Source of the DNA: an uncultured Rhizobiaceae group bacterium
GTDB taxonomy: Bacteria > Pseudomonadota > Alphaproteobacteria > Rhizobiales > Rhizobiaceae
Assembly: GCA_947501445.1 (NCBI GenBank)
Contig: CANMVS010000003.1
Span: forward strand, 124,001 to 188,000
Reading direction: 5' to 3'
Length of the DNA stretch: 64,000 bases
The translations under genes were made by a program, and so were the position numbers. The notes under the pieces were generated by a model. The model had not been told where the DNA came from. It did not search any database and worked only from the letters and a program-made list of their open reading frames with translations. The stretch's first letter is position 1, and every line of letters begins with the position of its first letter. Shown here piece by piece: positions 34,796-43,362 of the stretch.

Positions 34796-35578
34796 CTAGC
34801 CGGCAACAATGAGCTCAACGCTTGAGTCCCTGCATAGCTGTACAATTTTTCGCGGCGGCGGGGCGTCGGTTACAAAAACATCGATATCGGCCAGACGGCC
34901 AATTTGAACCGGTGCCTTGCGCTGAAACTTGATGTTGTCTGCCACCAGTATCTTTTTGCGTGCCTGTTCGATGATGGCCTGAGCCACGCGAACTTCGCGA
35001 TAATCAAAATCGAGCAACTCACCATCTTCATCGATGGCCGATGCGCCGATGATGGCAAAATCAACCTTGAATTGCCGGATGAGATCAACTGCTGCAGCAC
35101 CCACGATACCCCGGTCGCCCTTGCGCACCATGCCACCGGTGATCACAACTTCCACATTTTCCGCCTCGGACAGAATGAATGCCACGTTGAGATTATTGGT
35201 GATGGCCATCAGGCCCACATGTCGACGCAGGGCATAGGCAACCTGTTCCGTCGTTGTGCCGATGTTGAGAATGACAGATGAATTATTGGGCACCAGATCT
35301 GCGACAACCTGTGCAATGCGGGCCTTGCCCTCCGATGCAATATCACGGCGCGACTGATAGGCCATATTGACGGTATTTGAAGGGAAAATCGCGCCGCCGT
35401 GTACACGCTGCAGTTTTTCCAGATCACATAACTCGTTCAGATCTTTGCGGATTGTTTGCGGTGTAACGTCAAAATGAGTTGCAAGGTTTTCCACATCAAC
35501 CCGTCCATCGCGGCGTGCAATGTCGAGTATGTCTATCTGTCTTGGTTGCAAGCGTGGCACAGTTTTCTCCTCAGGCAC
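34796..35578 (-). CDS. glpR: DeoR-family regulator of glycerol metabolism
   Basis: 260 residues from a GTG start. DeoR-type HTH (RQIDILDIARRDGRVDVENL, FDVTPQTIRKDLNELCD) is followed by the sugar-phosphate-sensing DeoRC domain (VVADLVPNNSSVILNIGTTTEQVA, GIVGAAAVDLIRQFKVDFAI). The position between glpD and the divergent glycerol ABC operon identifies it as GlpR, which in relatives is released by glycerol-3-phosphate. Repeated TTTCG sites lie in the shared spacer. Confidence 0.88.
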   Translation of the reverse strand: MPEEKTVPRLQPRQIDILDIARRDGRVDVENLATHFDVTPQTIRKDLNELCDLEKLQRVHGGAIFPSNTVNMAYQSRRDIASEGKARIAQVVADLVPNNSSVILNIGTTTEQVAYALRRHVGLMAITNNLNVAFILSEAENVEVVITGGMVRKGDRGIVGAAAVDLIRQFKVDFAIIGASAIDEDGELLDFDYREVRVAQAIIEQARKKILVADNIKFQRKAPVQIGRLADIDVFVTDAPPPRKIVQLCRDSSVELIVAG

Positions 35579-35595
35579 TTTCTATTAATTGCGGA

Positions 35596-35646
35596 TTTTT
35601 TCGGTAAAATCAACTAATGAACTATTGACTTTCGTTTTTTTTCGTA
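35596..35646. promoter_or_regulatory. Putative GlpR operator/promoter region
   Basis: Three TTTCG direct repeats occur at about 35597-35603, 35630-35634 and 35640-35644, the last two in TTTCGTTTTTTTTCGT and overlapping a TTGACT that could be a -35 box (35625-35630). The region lies between divergent glpR and glpV. DeoR/GlpR proteins often bind such direct repeats. The -10 element is not clear. Confidence 0.5.
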
Positions 35647-35750
35647 TTTGGTTAGACGTGTTCACATTACGGAACTCTTTCGGATGGGACGCTTATGCTC
35701 GTTCTGGTGAAACACCAGGAATCGGGAATATTATCAGTGGAGGAGATATC

Positions 35751-37484
35751 ATGAAAAAGCTGCTCTTGGCTTCTGCCGCGGCTGCTGCTCTGAATATTGC
35801 TGCGATACCTGCTTATGCCGGCATGGCAGAAGCAGAAAAATGGATCAATGAAGAGTTTCAGCCTTCTGTTTTGTCAATGGACGAACAGAAGCAGGAAATG
35901 GAATGGTTCATCAACGCATCCAAGCCTTTGGCAGGCATGGAAATCAATGTTCTGTCGGAAACAATTCCGACTCATACCTATGAATCAAAGACCCTGGCAA
36001 AGGCCTTTGAAGAAATTACCGGTATCAAGGTCAATCACCAGCTATTGGGTGAAGGCGAAGTGGTGCAGGCTGTTCAGACACAGATGCAAACCGGCCGTAA
36101 CCTTTACGATGCCTATATCAATGACTCCGACCTGATCGGCACGCATTCGCGCCTGCAGCTTGCAGTAAACCTGTCCGAGTGGATGGCTGGCGAAGGCAAG
36201 GATGTTACCAATCCTGCACTTGATCTGGATGACTTTATCGGCCGGTCCTTTACCACCGGACCTGATGGGGCGCTTTACCAGTTGCCCGATCAGCAGTTTG
36301 CAAACCTTTACTGGTTCCGCAAGGACTGGTTTGACCGGGAAGATCTGAAATCGGCTTTCAAGGCAAAATACGGCTATGATCTGGGTGTTCCGGTCAACTG
36401 GTCGGCCTATGAGGATATCGCTGAATTCTTCAGCAATGATGTCAAGGAAATCGACGGTGTACGCGTTTATGGTCACATGGACTATGGCAAGCGCGCTCCT
36501 GACCTTGGCTGGCGCATGACTGATGCATGGCTTTCCATGGCCGGTGCCGGATCCAAGGGACTTCCCAATGGTCGTCCAATCGACGAATGGGGTATCCGTA
36601 TGGACGAGGGTTCGTGTAACCCATCGGGTGCTTCCGTATCGCGCGGTGGCGCAACCAATGGTGCTGCTGCCGTCTATGCCATTCGCAAATGGGATGAGTG
36701 GCTTCGCCAATACGCCCCACCAGCCGCCGCTGACTATGACTTCTATCAGTCGTTGCCAGCACTCTCGCAGGGCAATGTTGCCCAGCAGATCTTCTGGTAT
36801 ACAGCCTTCACCGCTGACATGGTTGCCCCGCAAAGTGCCGGCAACAACACAGTTGATGAAGCAGGCAAACCATTGTGGCGCATGGCTCCATCACCACACG
36901 GTCCCTACTGGGAAGAAGGCCAGAAAGTTGGCTATCAGGATGTTGGTTCATGGACACTGTTCAAGTCAACACCAACAGATCGTGCCAAGGCTGCATGGCT
37001 CTATGCACAATTTGTGGTCTCAAAGACAGTTGATGTGAAAAAGAGTCAGGTGGGTCTGACATTCATTCGTGACTCCACAGCCAACCATGAGAGCTTCACC
37101 GAACGGGCACCAAACCTTGGCGGTCTGGTGGAATTCTACCGTTCTCCTGATCGGGTTGCCTGGACCCCAACCGGTGTTAACGTGCCGGATTATCCAAAGC
37201 TTGCCCAGTTGTGGTGGCAGAACATTGGTGACGTGAACTCCGGCGCATTTACCGCGCAGGCAGCCATGGATCGCCTTGCCGGTGAAATGGATCAGGTGAT
37301 GAGCCGCATGCAACGTGCCGATGAGGCCAACAACACCTATGGTGGTTGCGGACCGCGTCTGAACGAAGCCAAGGATCCTTCGGAGTGGATTGGCAAAGGT
37401 GGCGCAAAAGCCAAACTTGCCAATGAAAAGCCTCAGGGCGAAACCATCAACTATGACGAACTTGTCAAGCGCTGGAACCAGTAG
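35751..37484 (+). CDS. glpV: Glycerol ABC transporter substrate-binding protein
   Basis: 577 residues, typical of the long GlpV-type binding proteins of alphaproteobacteria. A Sec signal (MKKLLLASAAAAALNIAAIPAYA) follows GTGGAGGAGATATC; the upstream frame to 35589 is leader DNA. The mature protein is a family 1 extracellular binding protein: MEINVLSETIPTHTYESKTL, FANLYWFRKDWFDR and YQDVGSWTLFKSTP. In Rhizobium the glpSTPQUV genes supply high-affinity glycerol uptake; the gene complement here matches. Confidence 0.92.
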   Translation: MKKLLLASAAAAALNIAAIPAYAGMAEAEKWINEEFQPSVLSMDEQKQEMEWFINASKPLAGMEINVLSETIPTHTYESKTLAKAFEEITGIKVNHQLLGEGEVVQAVQTQMQTGRNLYDAYINDSDLIGTHSRLQLAVNLSEWMAGEGKDVTNPALDLDDFIGRSFTTGPDGALYQLPDQQFANLYWFRKDWFDREDLKSAFKAKYGYDLGVPVNWSAYEDIAEFFSNDVKEIDGVRVYGHMDYGKRAPDLGWRMTDAWLSMAGAGSKGLPNGRPIDEWGIRMDEGSCNPSGASVSRGGATNGAAAVYAIRKWDEWLRQYAPPAAADYDFYQSLPALSQGNVAQQIFWYTAFTADMVAPQSAGNNTVDEAGKPLWRMAPSPHGPYWEEGQKVGYQDVGSWTLFKSTPTDRAKAAWLYAQFVVSKTVDVKKSQVGLTFIRDSTANHESFTERAPNLGGLVEFYRSPDRVAWTPTGVNVPDYPKLAQLWWQNIGDVNSGAFTAQAAMDRLAGEMDQVMSRMQRADEANNTYGGCGPRLNEAKDPSEWIGKGGAKAKLANEKPQGETINYDELVKRWNQ

Positions 37485-37507
37485 CGCCTGACCTTTGATT
37501 GCGCAAA

Positions 37508-37536
37508 GCGATCCGGCCCAATCCGGGCCGGATCGC
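37508..37536 (+). promoter_or_regulatory. Strong intercistronic stem-loop after glpV
   Basis: GCGATCCGGCCC (37508-37519) and its exact complement (37525-37536) form a 12-bp stem with a five-base loop, with no U-run. It should protect the glpV transcript and reduce read-through to glpS, keeping binding protein in excess. Confidence 0.7.
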
Positions 37537-37594
37537 ACGCGGCAACATCACCTGTGTTACAATAATTCAACCATTTACAACCGCAGGGTCATCC

Positions 37595-38674
37595 ATGACG
37601 CTCGAATTAAAACATGTGGGCAAAACCCTGGACGGCGATGTTCACATACATCCAACCGATCTTGTTTTGGAGCCCGGACGCTTCAACATCCTGCTGGGCA
37701 CGACCTTGGCAGGTAAAACCACTTTGATGCAGCTGATGGCAGGGCTGGAAAAGCCAACGTCCGGCGAAATCTGGTTCAACGGCCGCAATGTGACCGGTGA
37801 GCGGGTACAAAAGCGCAATGTGTCGATGGTCTATCAGCAGTTCATCAACTATCCGAATATGTCGGTTTTTGAAAATATCGCATCGCCGCTGCGCGTCGCA
37901 CGCATGGCTGAAGCAGATATTCGCAAGCGGGTTGAGGAAATGGCCGGGTTGATGAAAATTTCAGCAATGCTTGACCGCAGACCATCAGAACTTTCAGGTG
38001 GCCAGCAGCAGCGTACCGCCATGGCCCGTGCTTTGGTAAAAGATTCAGATCTGATCCTGCTCGATGAACCATTGGCCAACCTCGATTTCAAATTGCGCGA
38101 GGAATTGCGTGACGAAATGCCCAGGATTATCGCTGAACGCAATTGTGTGGTTGTCTACGCCACAACCGAACCAAGCGAAGCATTGCTGTTGGGAGGCCAT
38201 ACGGCAGCCCTTTATGAGGGCCGTGTCGTCGACTATGGACCAACCAGCGAAATCTATTGCCAGCCTGCCGATCTCACCAGTGCCAAAGTATTTTCAGAAC
38301 CGCCCATCAACATTGCCGGCGTGCGCAAATCCGGCGATCAGATCGTGTTGAACGAGAACGTTTCCTGGCCGGCATCCTCAGCACTTGCTGACGGGGAATA
38401 TACGATTGGCATTCGCCCTCATCATGTATCACCTGTTCGCACCCATGAATCGGATGTCGGGATCACCGGAACCGTCCATGTCGCAGAGCTGAGTGGATCA
38501 GAAAGCATGATCCATTTTGATGCCTATGGCGATTCATGGGTTTCCCTGTCCCATGGCGTTCATCCTTTCGACACCGGCGAAGAGACGACGCTTTTTGTTG
38601 ATGTATCAAACTGCTTCTATTTTGATCCGGCAGGCAGGCTGGTTTCCTCCAGCGATTCAGCAGGAGTGAACTGA
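37595..38674 (+). CDS. glpS: Glycerol ABC transporter ATP-binding protein with altered switch region
   Basis: 359 residues from ATG 37595. Walker A is GTTLAGKT (35-42), Q-loop VYQQ, signature LSGGQ (133-137), Walker B LILLDEP (153-159), then a MalK-like C-terminal OB domain ([14 protein letters not shown]). The switch histidine that normally follows the beta strand (THD) is replaced: the sequence is YATTEPSEA with Thr191 at that place. This subunit therefore has a good signature but an atypical catalytic half-site. It pairs with GlpT, which shows the opposite defect. The first reading frame start (37499) lies inside the stem-loop. Confidence 0.9.
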   Translation: MTLELKHVGKTLDGDVHIHPTDLVLEPGRFNILLGTTLAGKTTLMQLMAGLEKPTSGEIWFNGRNVTGERVQKRNVSMVYQQFINYPNMSVFENIASPLRVARMAEADIRKRVEEMAGLMKISAMLDRRPSELSGGQQQRTAMARALVKDSDLILLDEPLANLDFKLREELRDEMPRIIAERNCVVVYATTEPSEALLLGGHTAALYEGRVVDYGPTSEIYCQPADLTSAKVFSEPPINIAGVRKSGDQIVLNENVSWPASSALADGEYTIGIRPHHVSPVRTHESDVGITGTVHVAELSGSESMIHFDAYGDSWVSLSHGVHPFDTGEETTLFVDVSNCFYFDPAGRLVSSSDSAGVN

Positions 38675-38675
38675 T

Positions 38676-39755
38676 ATGGCCAGAATTACCCTCTCCGATC
38701 TGAAGCACAGCTATATGCCGAACCCCACCAACGATGCCGACTGGGCATTGAAACAGCTGGATGTTGAATGGGACGACGGTGGTGCCTATGCGCTGCTTGG
38801 GCCGTCCGGCTGCGGAAAAACAACCCTGCTTAACATCATCTCGGGTCTGTTGATCCCCTCCCATGGACGGGTGCTGTTTGATGATAGCGATGTAACGGCA
38901 CTGGCCCCGGAAGAGCGCAAGATTGCGCAGGTTTTTCAGTTTCCGGTCGTTTACGACACGATGACAGTCTATGACAATCTGGCTTTTCCCTTGCGCAATC
39001 GCGGCGTTACCGAAGATCTGGTTGATGTGCGGGTGCGCGAAGTCGCCGAGATGACGGACCTGACAGCCATGCTGAAGAACCGTGCATCCGGTCTCACCGC
39101 CGATGGCAAGCAGAAGATCTCCCTTGGACGCGGTCTGGTCCGAACGGATGTGAATGCGATCCTGTTTGACGAACCGCTCACGGTGATTGACCCGCATTTG
39201 AAGTTTCAGCTGCGCTTGAAGCTCAAGGAACTGCACCATCGTGTCAATAATACGATGATCTATGTCACCCATGACCAGACCGAGGCCCTGACCTTCGCTG
39301 ACAAGGTTGTGGTGATGAATGTCGGAGAGGTGGTACAGATCGGTACGCCTGAAGAACTGTTTGAAGTGCCACATCACACATTTGTGGGTCATTTCATCGG
39401 CTCGCCGGGCATGAATGTTCTGCCCTGTGACATCGACAATGGCGCGGCCCATTTTGCCGGTCAACGGGTTGAAACCGCCAATGATGCCGATGGTGTCAAT
39501 GGCAGGAAAACCGAGATCGGCGTGCGTCCCGAATATGTTACATTTTCCGATCAGGGGCTGGATGCACAGGTTATACGGGTCAGTGATACAGGACGTTTCA
39601 ATGTTGTTGAAACGCAATGCGGTGGAAACCGGGTTAATCTTCTGGTCGGTGAGGGCGCCGAGATACCCTCTGAAACCACAAAAATTGCCTTTAATCCCGA
39701 GAGAACACGTATCTATGCGGATGGGTGGTTGATGGGCCGGGAGGCATCATCATGA
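38676..39755 (+). CDS. glpT: Glycerol ABC transporter ATP-binding protein with degenerate signature motif
   Basis: 359 residues. Walker A GPSGCGKT (42-49), Walker B ILFDEP (162-167) and switch His199 in YVTHDQTEA are canonical, but the LSGGQ signature is LTADG (140-144, in SGLTADGKQKISLGRGL). A C-terminal regulatory domain follows. The gene starts one base after glpS and overlaps glpP. The symbol follows rhizobial usage and is unrelated to the MFS glycerol-3-phosphate antiporter of the same name. Confidence 0.9.
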   Translation: MARITLSDLKHSYMPNPTNDADWALKQLDVEWDDGGAYALLGPSGCGKTTLLNIISGLLIPSHGRVLFDDSDVTALAPEERKIAQVFQFPVVYDTMTVYDNLAFPLRNRGVTEDLVDVRVREVAEMTDLTAMLKNRASGLTADGKQKISLGRGLVRTDVNAILFDEPLTVIDPHLKFQLRLKLKELHHRVNNTMIYVTHDQTEALTFADKVVVMNVGEVVQIGTPEELFEVPHHTFVGHFIGSPGMNVLPCDIDNGAAHFAGQRVETANDADGVNGRKTEIGVRPEYVTFSDQGLDAQVIRVSDTGRFNVVETQCGGNRVNLLVGEGAEIPSETTKIAFNPERTRIYADGWLMGREASS

Positions 39756-40615
39756 ACAAGACAGTCAATCACAAGGCCTGGTTCTTCGTTCTGCCGGTTC
39801 TCGCACTCGTCGCGTTTAACGCCATTGTGCCGTTGATGACAGTGGTCAATTATTCGGTGCAGGAATCCTTCGGCAACAATGTATTCTTCTGGTCCGGCCT
39901 GACCTGGTTTGAGGAAATGCTGCGCTCACCGCGTTTTCACGCTTCATTGGGACGACAGCTTACCTTTACCTTTACAATTCTTGCCATTGAGATACCGCTG
40001 GGTGTCATTATTGCCCTTGCCATGCCCAAAAAGGGAATTTGGGTGTCCGTCTGTCTTGTATTGATGGCCATGCCGCTGTTGATTCCGTGGAATGTGGTCG
40101 GTGCAATGTGGAACATCTTTGCGTTGCCTGAAATTGGCCTGCTCGGCAAGACGCTCAACTCGATGGGGTTTGACTACAATTATACCCGCCAGCCAGGTGA
40201 TGCCTGGTTCACGCTGATCCTGATGGACGTATGGCACTGGACTTCGCTTGTCGTATTGCTGTCCTACGCCGGACTGGTGTCCATACCGGATGCCTATTAT
40301 CAGGCGGCAAAAATTGACGGTGCCAGTTCCTGGGCAATTTTCCGCTATATTCAACTGCCCAAGATGAAGCGGGTTCTGACGATTGCCGTGCTGCTGCGCT
40401 TTATGGATAGTTTCAATATCTATACCGAGCCAAGCGTGCTGACCGGCGGCGGACCCGGCAATTCGACCACACTGTTGTCGCTGGATCTGGTGAAGATCGC
40501 ACTTGGGCAATTTGACCTCGGCCCGGCAGCGGCCATGTCGCTGATCTACTTCCTTGTTATCCTGCTGTTCAGCTGGATTTTCTACACACTCATGACCAGA
40601 AACGAGGAACAGTGA
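39752..40615 (+). CDS. glpP: Glycerol ABC transporter permease
   Basis: 287 residues from ATG 39752, overlapping the glpT stop by four bases with GGGAGG upstream. Six helices of the MalF-type permease family; the EAA loop is YYQAAKIDGASSWAIFRYIQLPKMKRVL. It forms the channel with GlpQ. Confidence 0.9.
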   Translation: MNKTVNHKAWFFVLPVLALVAFNAIVPLMTVVNYSVQESFGNNVFFWSGLTWFEEMLRSPRFHASLGRQLTFTFTILAIEIPLGVIIALAMPKKGIWVSVCLVLMAMPLLIPWNVVGAMWNIFALPEIGLLGKTLNSMGFDYNYTRQPGDAWFTLILMDVWHWTSLVVLLSYAGLVSIPDAYYQAAKIDGASSWAIFRYIQLPKMKRVLTIAVLLRFMDSFNIYTEPSVLTGGGPGNSTTLLSLDLVKIALGQFDLGPAAAMSLIYFLVILLFSWIFYTLMTRNEEQ

Positions 40616-41415
40616 TGAAACGCGCTTCCTGGTTGATCCCGACCATTTACATCATATTTCTCATGCTGCCGATCTATTGGCTGGTCAGCATGTCGTTCAA
40701 GACAACCAATGAGATTCTGGGTGCATTTACCCTGTGGCCGCAGAATTTCACGCTGGAAAACTACTATGTGATCTTCACCGATCCGAGCTGGTATATGGGC
40801 TATGTGAACTCCATAATTTACGTGATTATCAATACGGTTTTGTCAGTGGCCGTTGCGCTGCCTGCGGCCTATGCGTTTTCCCGTTATAGGTTTTTGGGCG
40901 ACAAGCACCTGTTCTTCTGGCTCTTGACGAACCGTATGGCACCGGCTGCGGTCTTTGCATTGCCTTTCTTTCAGCTCTATTCCGCGGTCGGTATCTTTGA
41001 TACCCATCTGGCTGTGGCTCTGGCCCATACGCTCTTCAATATTCCGCTTGCCGTGTGGATCCTTGAGGGTTTCATGTCCGGCGTGCCCAAGCAGCTGGAT
41101 GAAACGGCCTATGTGGATGGATATTCGTTCTGGCGCTTTTTCATTCGCATATTCATCCCGACAATTGCTGCCGGTATCGGTGTTGCGGCTTTCTTCTGCT
41201 TCATGTTTTCCTGGGTGGAACTGCTGCTTGCCAAAACGCTGACAGCAGTCGCTGCCAAGCCAATTGCGGCGGCCATGACGAAAACCGCCTCGTCATCCGG
41301 CTATGAGCTGGGACTGCTGGCAGCTGCAGGCACACTGACGATTATTCCTGGCGCTATCGTTATCTATTTTGTTCGAAACTACATCGCCAAGGGCTTTGCC
41401 CTGGGTCGCGTGTGA
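40615..41415 (+). CDS. glpQ: Glycerol ABC transporter permease
   Basis: 266 residues from ATG 40615, overlapping the glpP stop (TGATG) with GAGGAAC upstream. MalG-type permease: six helices, EAA loop LDETAYVDGYSFWRFFIRIFIPTI. Partner of GlpP. Confidence 0.9.
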   Translation: MKRASWLIPTIYIIFLMLPIYWLVSMSFKTTNEILGAFTLWPQNFTLENYYVIFTDPSWYMGYVNSIIYVIINTVLSVAVALPAAYAFSRYRFLGDKHLFFWLLTNRMAPAAVFALPFFQLYSAVGIFDTHLAVALAHTLFNIPLAVWILEGFMSGVPKQLDETAYVDGYSFWRFFIRIFIPTIAAGIGVAAFFCFMFSWVELLLAKTLTAVAAKPIAAAMTKTASSSGYELGLLAAAGTLTIIPGAIVIYFVRNYIAKGFALGRV

Positions 41416-41428
41416 CGGAGACTGTCTG

Positions 41429-41752
41429 ATGCAGGACATAACACTATTCGGGTTTGACTGGTGGACCCAACCGCTTGGGTCCTGGATGGCCTGGACCCGC
41501 GCGACGATTGGCTTTTTTCTCTTTATTGTGCTGTGCATCTCTGCCATGGCCGTTTGGGAATATTACAGCCCCGGCGGCAATCCGCGTCGTGGCATATTCG
41601 CCATCGACACGACACGGGGCGACCGGCTGTTCATCTCACTGTTGAGCAGTGCCTTTATCTTCATCGCCTGGATTTTTCTGTTCGGAACACCGCTGTGGTG
41701 GCCGCTGGGGATCGCTATCGTGTGGGCAATCGTTGTCTTTCGCTACGTTTGA
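41429..41752 (+). CDS. glpU: DUF2160 small membrane protein of the glycerol transporter
   Basis: 107 residues from ATG 41429, behind CGGAG. Three hydrophobic helices (WTRATIGFFLFIVLCISAMA, FISLLSSAFIFIAWIFLFGT, PLGIAIVWAIVVF) and the family segment WEYYSPGGNPRRG, then IFAIDTTRGDRLFISLL. DUF2160 proteins occur beside glpSTPQ in rhizobia and roseobacters; the molecular role is unproven. It closes the operon. Confidence 0.88.
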   Translation: MQDITLFGFDWWTQPLGSWMAWTRATIGFFLFIVLCISAMAVWEYYSPGGNPRRGIFAIDTTRGDRLFISLLSSAFIFIAWIFLFGTPLWWPLGIAIVWAIVVFRYV

Positions 41753-41809
41753 CGATTCCTCACGGAATGTTTGGTTGAAGATCCGCGCATTTATCCGTAG
41801 AGCGAAGGT

Positions 41810-42547
41810 ATGCGATTTGTAATTATTGCTTTTATCCTGCTCTATTTTGGCCCGGTGGCAGCGCGTATTGCGGTCTATGCGGCAACTGAACAGCAGATGC
41901 ACTGGAGCAGGGCTGATCGCTCCCCGACGGGTCTTGCGCCTGATCCATTGGCGCATCGCCGCGCCATCGTGCAGATCTACGCGGCGCGAACCTACCGCTG
42001 GCGCGGTGTCTTTGCGGTCCATACCTGGCTGGCAATCAAGCCGGCAGGGGCTGACCATTACACCCGCTATGATGTAACAGCCTGGGGCGAGCCGCTTCGG
42101 GTCAGTTACAATTCGCCGGACAGCCGCTGGGTCGGCAATGAGCCGTGGGTTATTTATGATGTCCGTGGCGCGCAGGCTCAGGCGATGATCCCGAAAATTC
42201 AAAGCGCCATCGAACGCTATCCCTATTCGAATGATCATGGTTACGTGGTCTGGCCTGGCCCCAATTCCAACAGCTTTATCGCTGATGTCGCGCGCGCTGT
42301 GCCTGAAATGCGTGTTGCACTTCCATCGGTGGCGGTGGGCAAGGATTTTGCACCCGACTGGTTGTCGGTCATGCAAACCCCCTCCAACACAGGCTGGCAG
42401 ATTTCAATCGCCGGCTATGCGGGGCTTGCCATAGGGCGTGTTGAAGGGTTGGAGTTTCACCTGCTTGGACAGACCCTTGGCATTGATATACTGCGACCAG
42501 CGCTCAAACTACCGGCCTTCGGCCGTATCGGGCTTTCACGCAGTTAA
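41810..42547 (+). CDS. DUF3750 protein, paralogue A
   Basis: 245 residues: one N-terminal membrane helix (FVIIAFILLYFGPVAARIAV) and a periplasmic DUF3750 domain with AIVQIYAARTYRWRGVFAVH, DGYVVWPGPNSNSF-like GYVVWPGPNSNSF and LSVMQTPSNTGWQISIAGYA. The NSNSF and His elements resemble a cysteine-free NlpC/LPD-type fold, but no activity is known. It ends FGRIGLSRS, the same ending as its paralogue at 49521. It lies 57 bp after glpU yet seems unrelated to glycerol. Confidence 0.82.
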   Translation: MRFVIIAFILLYFGPVAARIAVYAATEQQMHWSRADRSPTGLAPDPLAHRRAIVQIYAARTYRWRGVFAVHTWLAIKPAGADHYTRYDVTAWGEPLRVSYNSPDSRWVGNEPWVIYDVRGAQAQAMIPKIQSAIERYPYSNDHGYVVWPGPNSNSFIADVARAVPEMRVALPSVAVGKDFAPDWLSVMQTPSNTGWQISIAGYAGLAIGRVEGLEFHLLGQTLGIDILRPALKLPAFGRIGLSRS

Positions 42548-42548
42548 A

Positions 42549-42617
42549 GCCTGAATGTAACAACAAAATCAAAGGCCGACACCGTTGTCCTGTTTCCAAC
42601 AAAACGTTAAACGGTCC
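42549..42617 (+). repeat. Dispersed intergenic repeat, copy 7 (second half)
   Basis: From CCTGAATGTAACAACAAAATC through GACACCGTTGTCCTGTTT to AACGTTAAACGGTCC, directly behind the DUF3750 stop and between convergent genes. The first hairpin is cut to its CCTGAAT end. Confidence 0.75.
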
Positions 42618-42621
42618 ACCG

Positions 42622-43362
42622 TCACGCCACGCCGGTGATCATCGACACAATTTCATTCTTGTCGGTATTGGCCGTTTCGCGCACACCGATCTGTTGCCCC
42701 CGACGCAAGACACAGATCCGGTCTGACAGCCGAAAAACCTGATCGAGACTGTGGCTGATGATCAGGATAGCCAGGTCGCGCGCCTTCAGGGTTTCAATCA
42801 GTTCTTCCACTCTGGCGGTTTCGGCGACACCGAGCGCTGCGGTTGGTTCATCAAGCAGGATTAGTTTGCTGGCCCAATGGGTTGCCCTGGCGATTGCTAT
42901 GCCCTGTCGCTGCCCACCGCTCAGATCGCGGATGGTTGAGCCGGCTGAAGGAATACGCACATCCAGGTCATCCACCAGCTGCTGAGATTCGCGACGCATT
43001 CGGGTTTTGTCCAGCAATCCAAAGGGTGGTTTGGTCAGTTCACGACCCAAAAACATATTCATGAACACGGGTTGCTGATCAGCCAGTGCAAGGTCCTGGT
43101 AGACCACTTCTATTCCCCTGGCCCGGGCAGAACTGGCATCGCTGAATGCGACGGGCGCGCCATCCAGACCGATGGCACCCGACGTTGGGGTATAGACACC
43201 AGAAACAATCTTGATCAGTGTTGACTTGCCCGCCCCGTTATCACCCACGAGTGCAACGATCTCACCGGCATGAAGATCCAGCGAGAAATCCTGAATGGCA
43301 ACGATACCGCCAAAGGACTTGTGAATATTTTTTAGCGACAATACGCTTGTTTGTGTGGTCAT
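42622..43362 (-). CDS. Sugar-type ABC transporter ATP-binding protein (single domain)
   Basis: 246 residues, a single NBD of the CUT2 type (FrcA-like) rather than the tandem form: Walker A GDNGAGKST, signature LSGGQRQGIAIARA, Walker B LILLDEPTAALG, switch His in ISHSLDQVF. As the last gene of the ROK-controlled operon it overlaps the YhfX-like gene by four bases. Two copies would power the permease at 44585. Confidence 0.9.
   Translation of the reverse strand: MTTQTSVLSLKNIHKSFGGIVAIQDFSLDLHAGEIVALVGDNGAGKSTLIKIVSGVYTPTSGAIGLDGAPVAFSDASSARARGIEVVYQDLALADQQPVFMNMFLGRELTKPPFGLLDKTRMRRESQQLVDDLDVRIPSAGSTIRDLSGGQRQGIAIARATHWASKLILLDEPTAALGVAETARVEELIETLKARDLAILIISHSLDQVFRLSDRICVLRRGQQIGVRETANTDKNEIVSMITGVA

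Noticed and set aside
38463-39617. 384-codon open frame on the minus strand
   Set aside because: It is antisense to glpS and glpT, which carry full ABC motifs; codon bias of the sense genes explains the long antisense frame.
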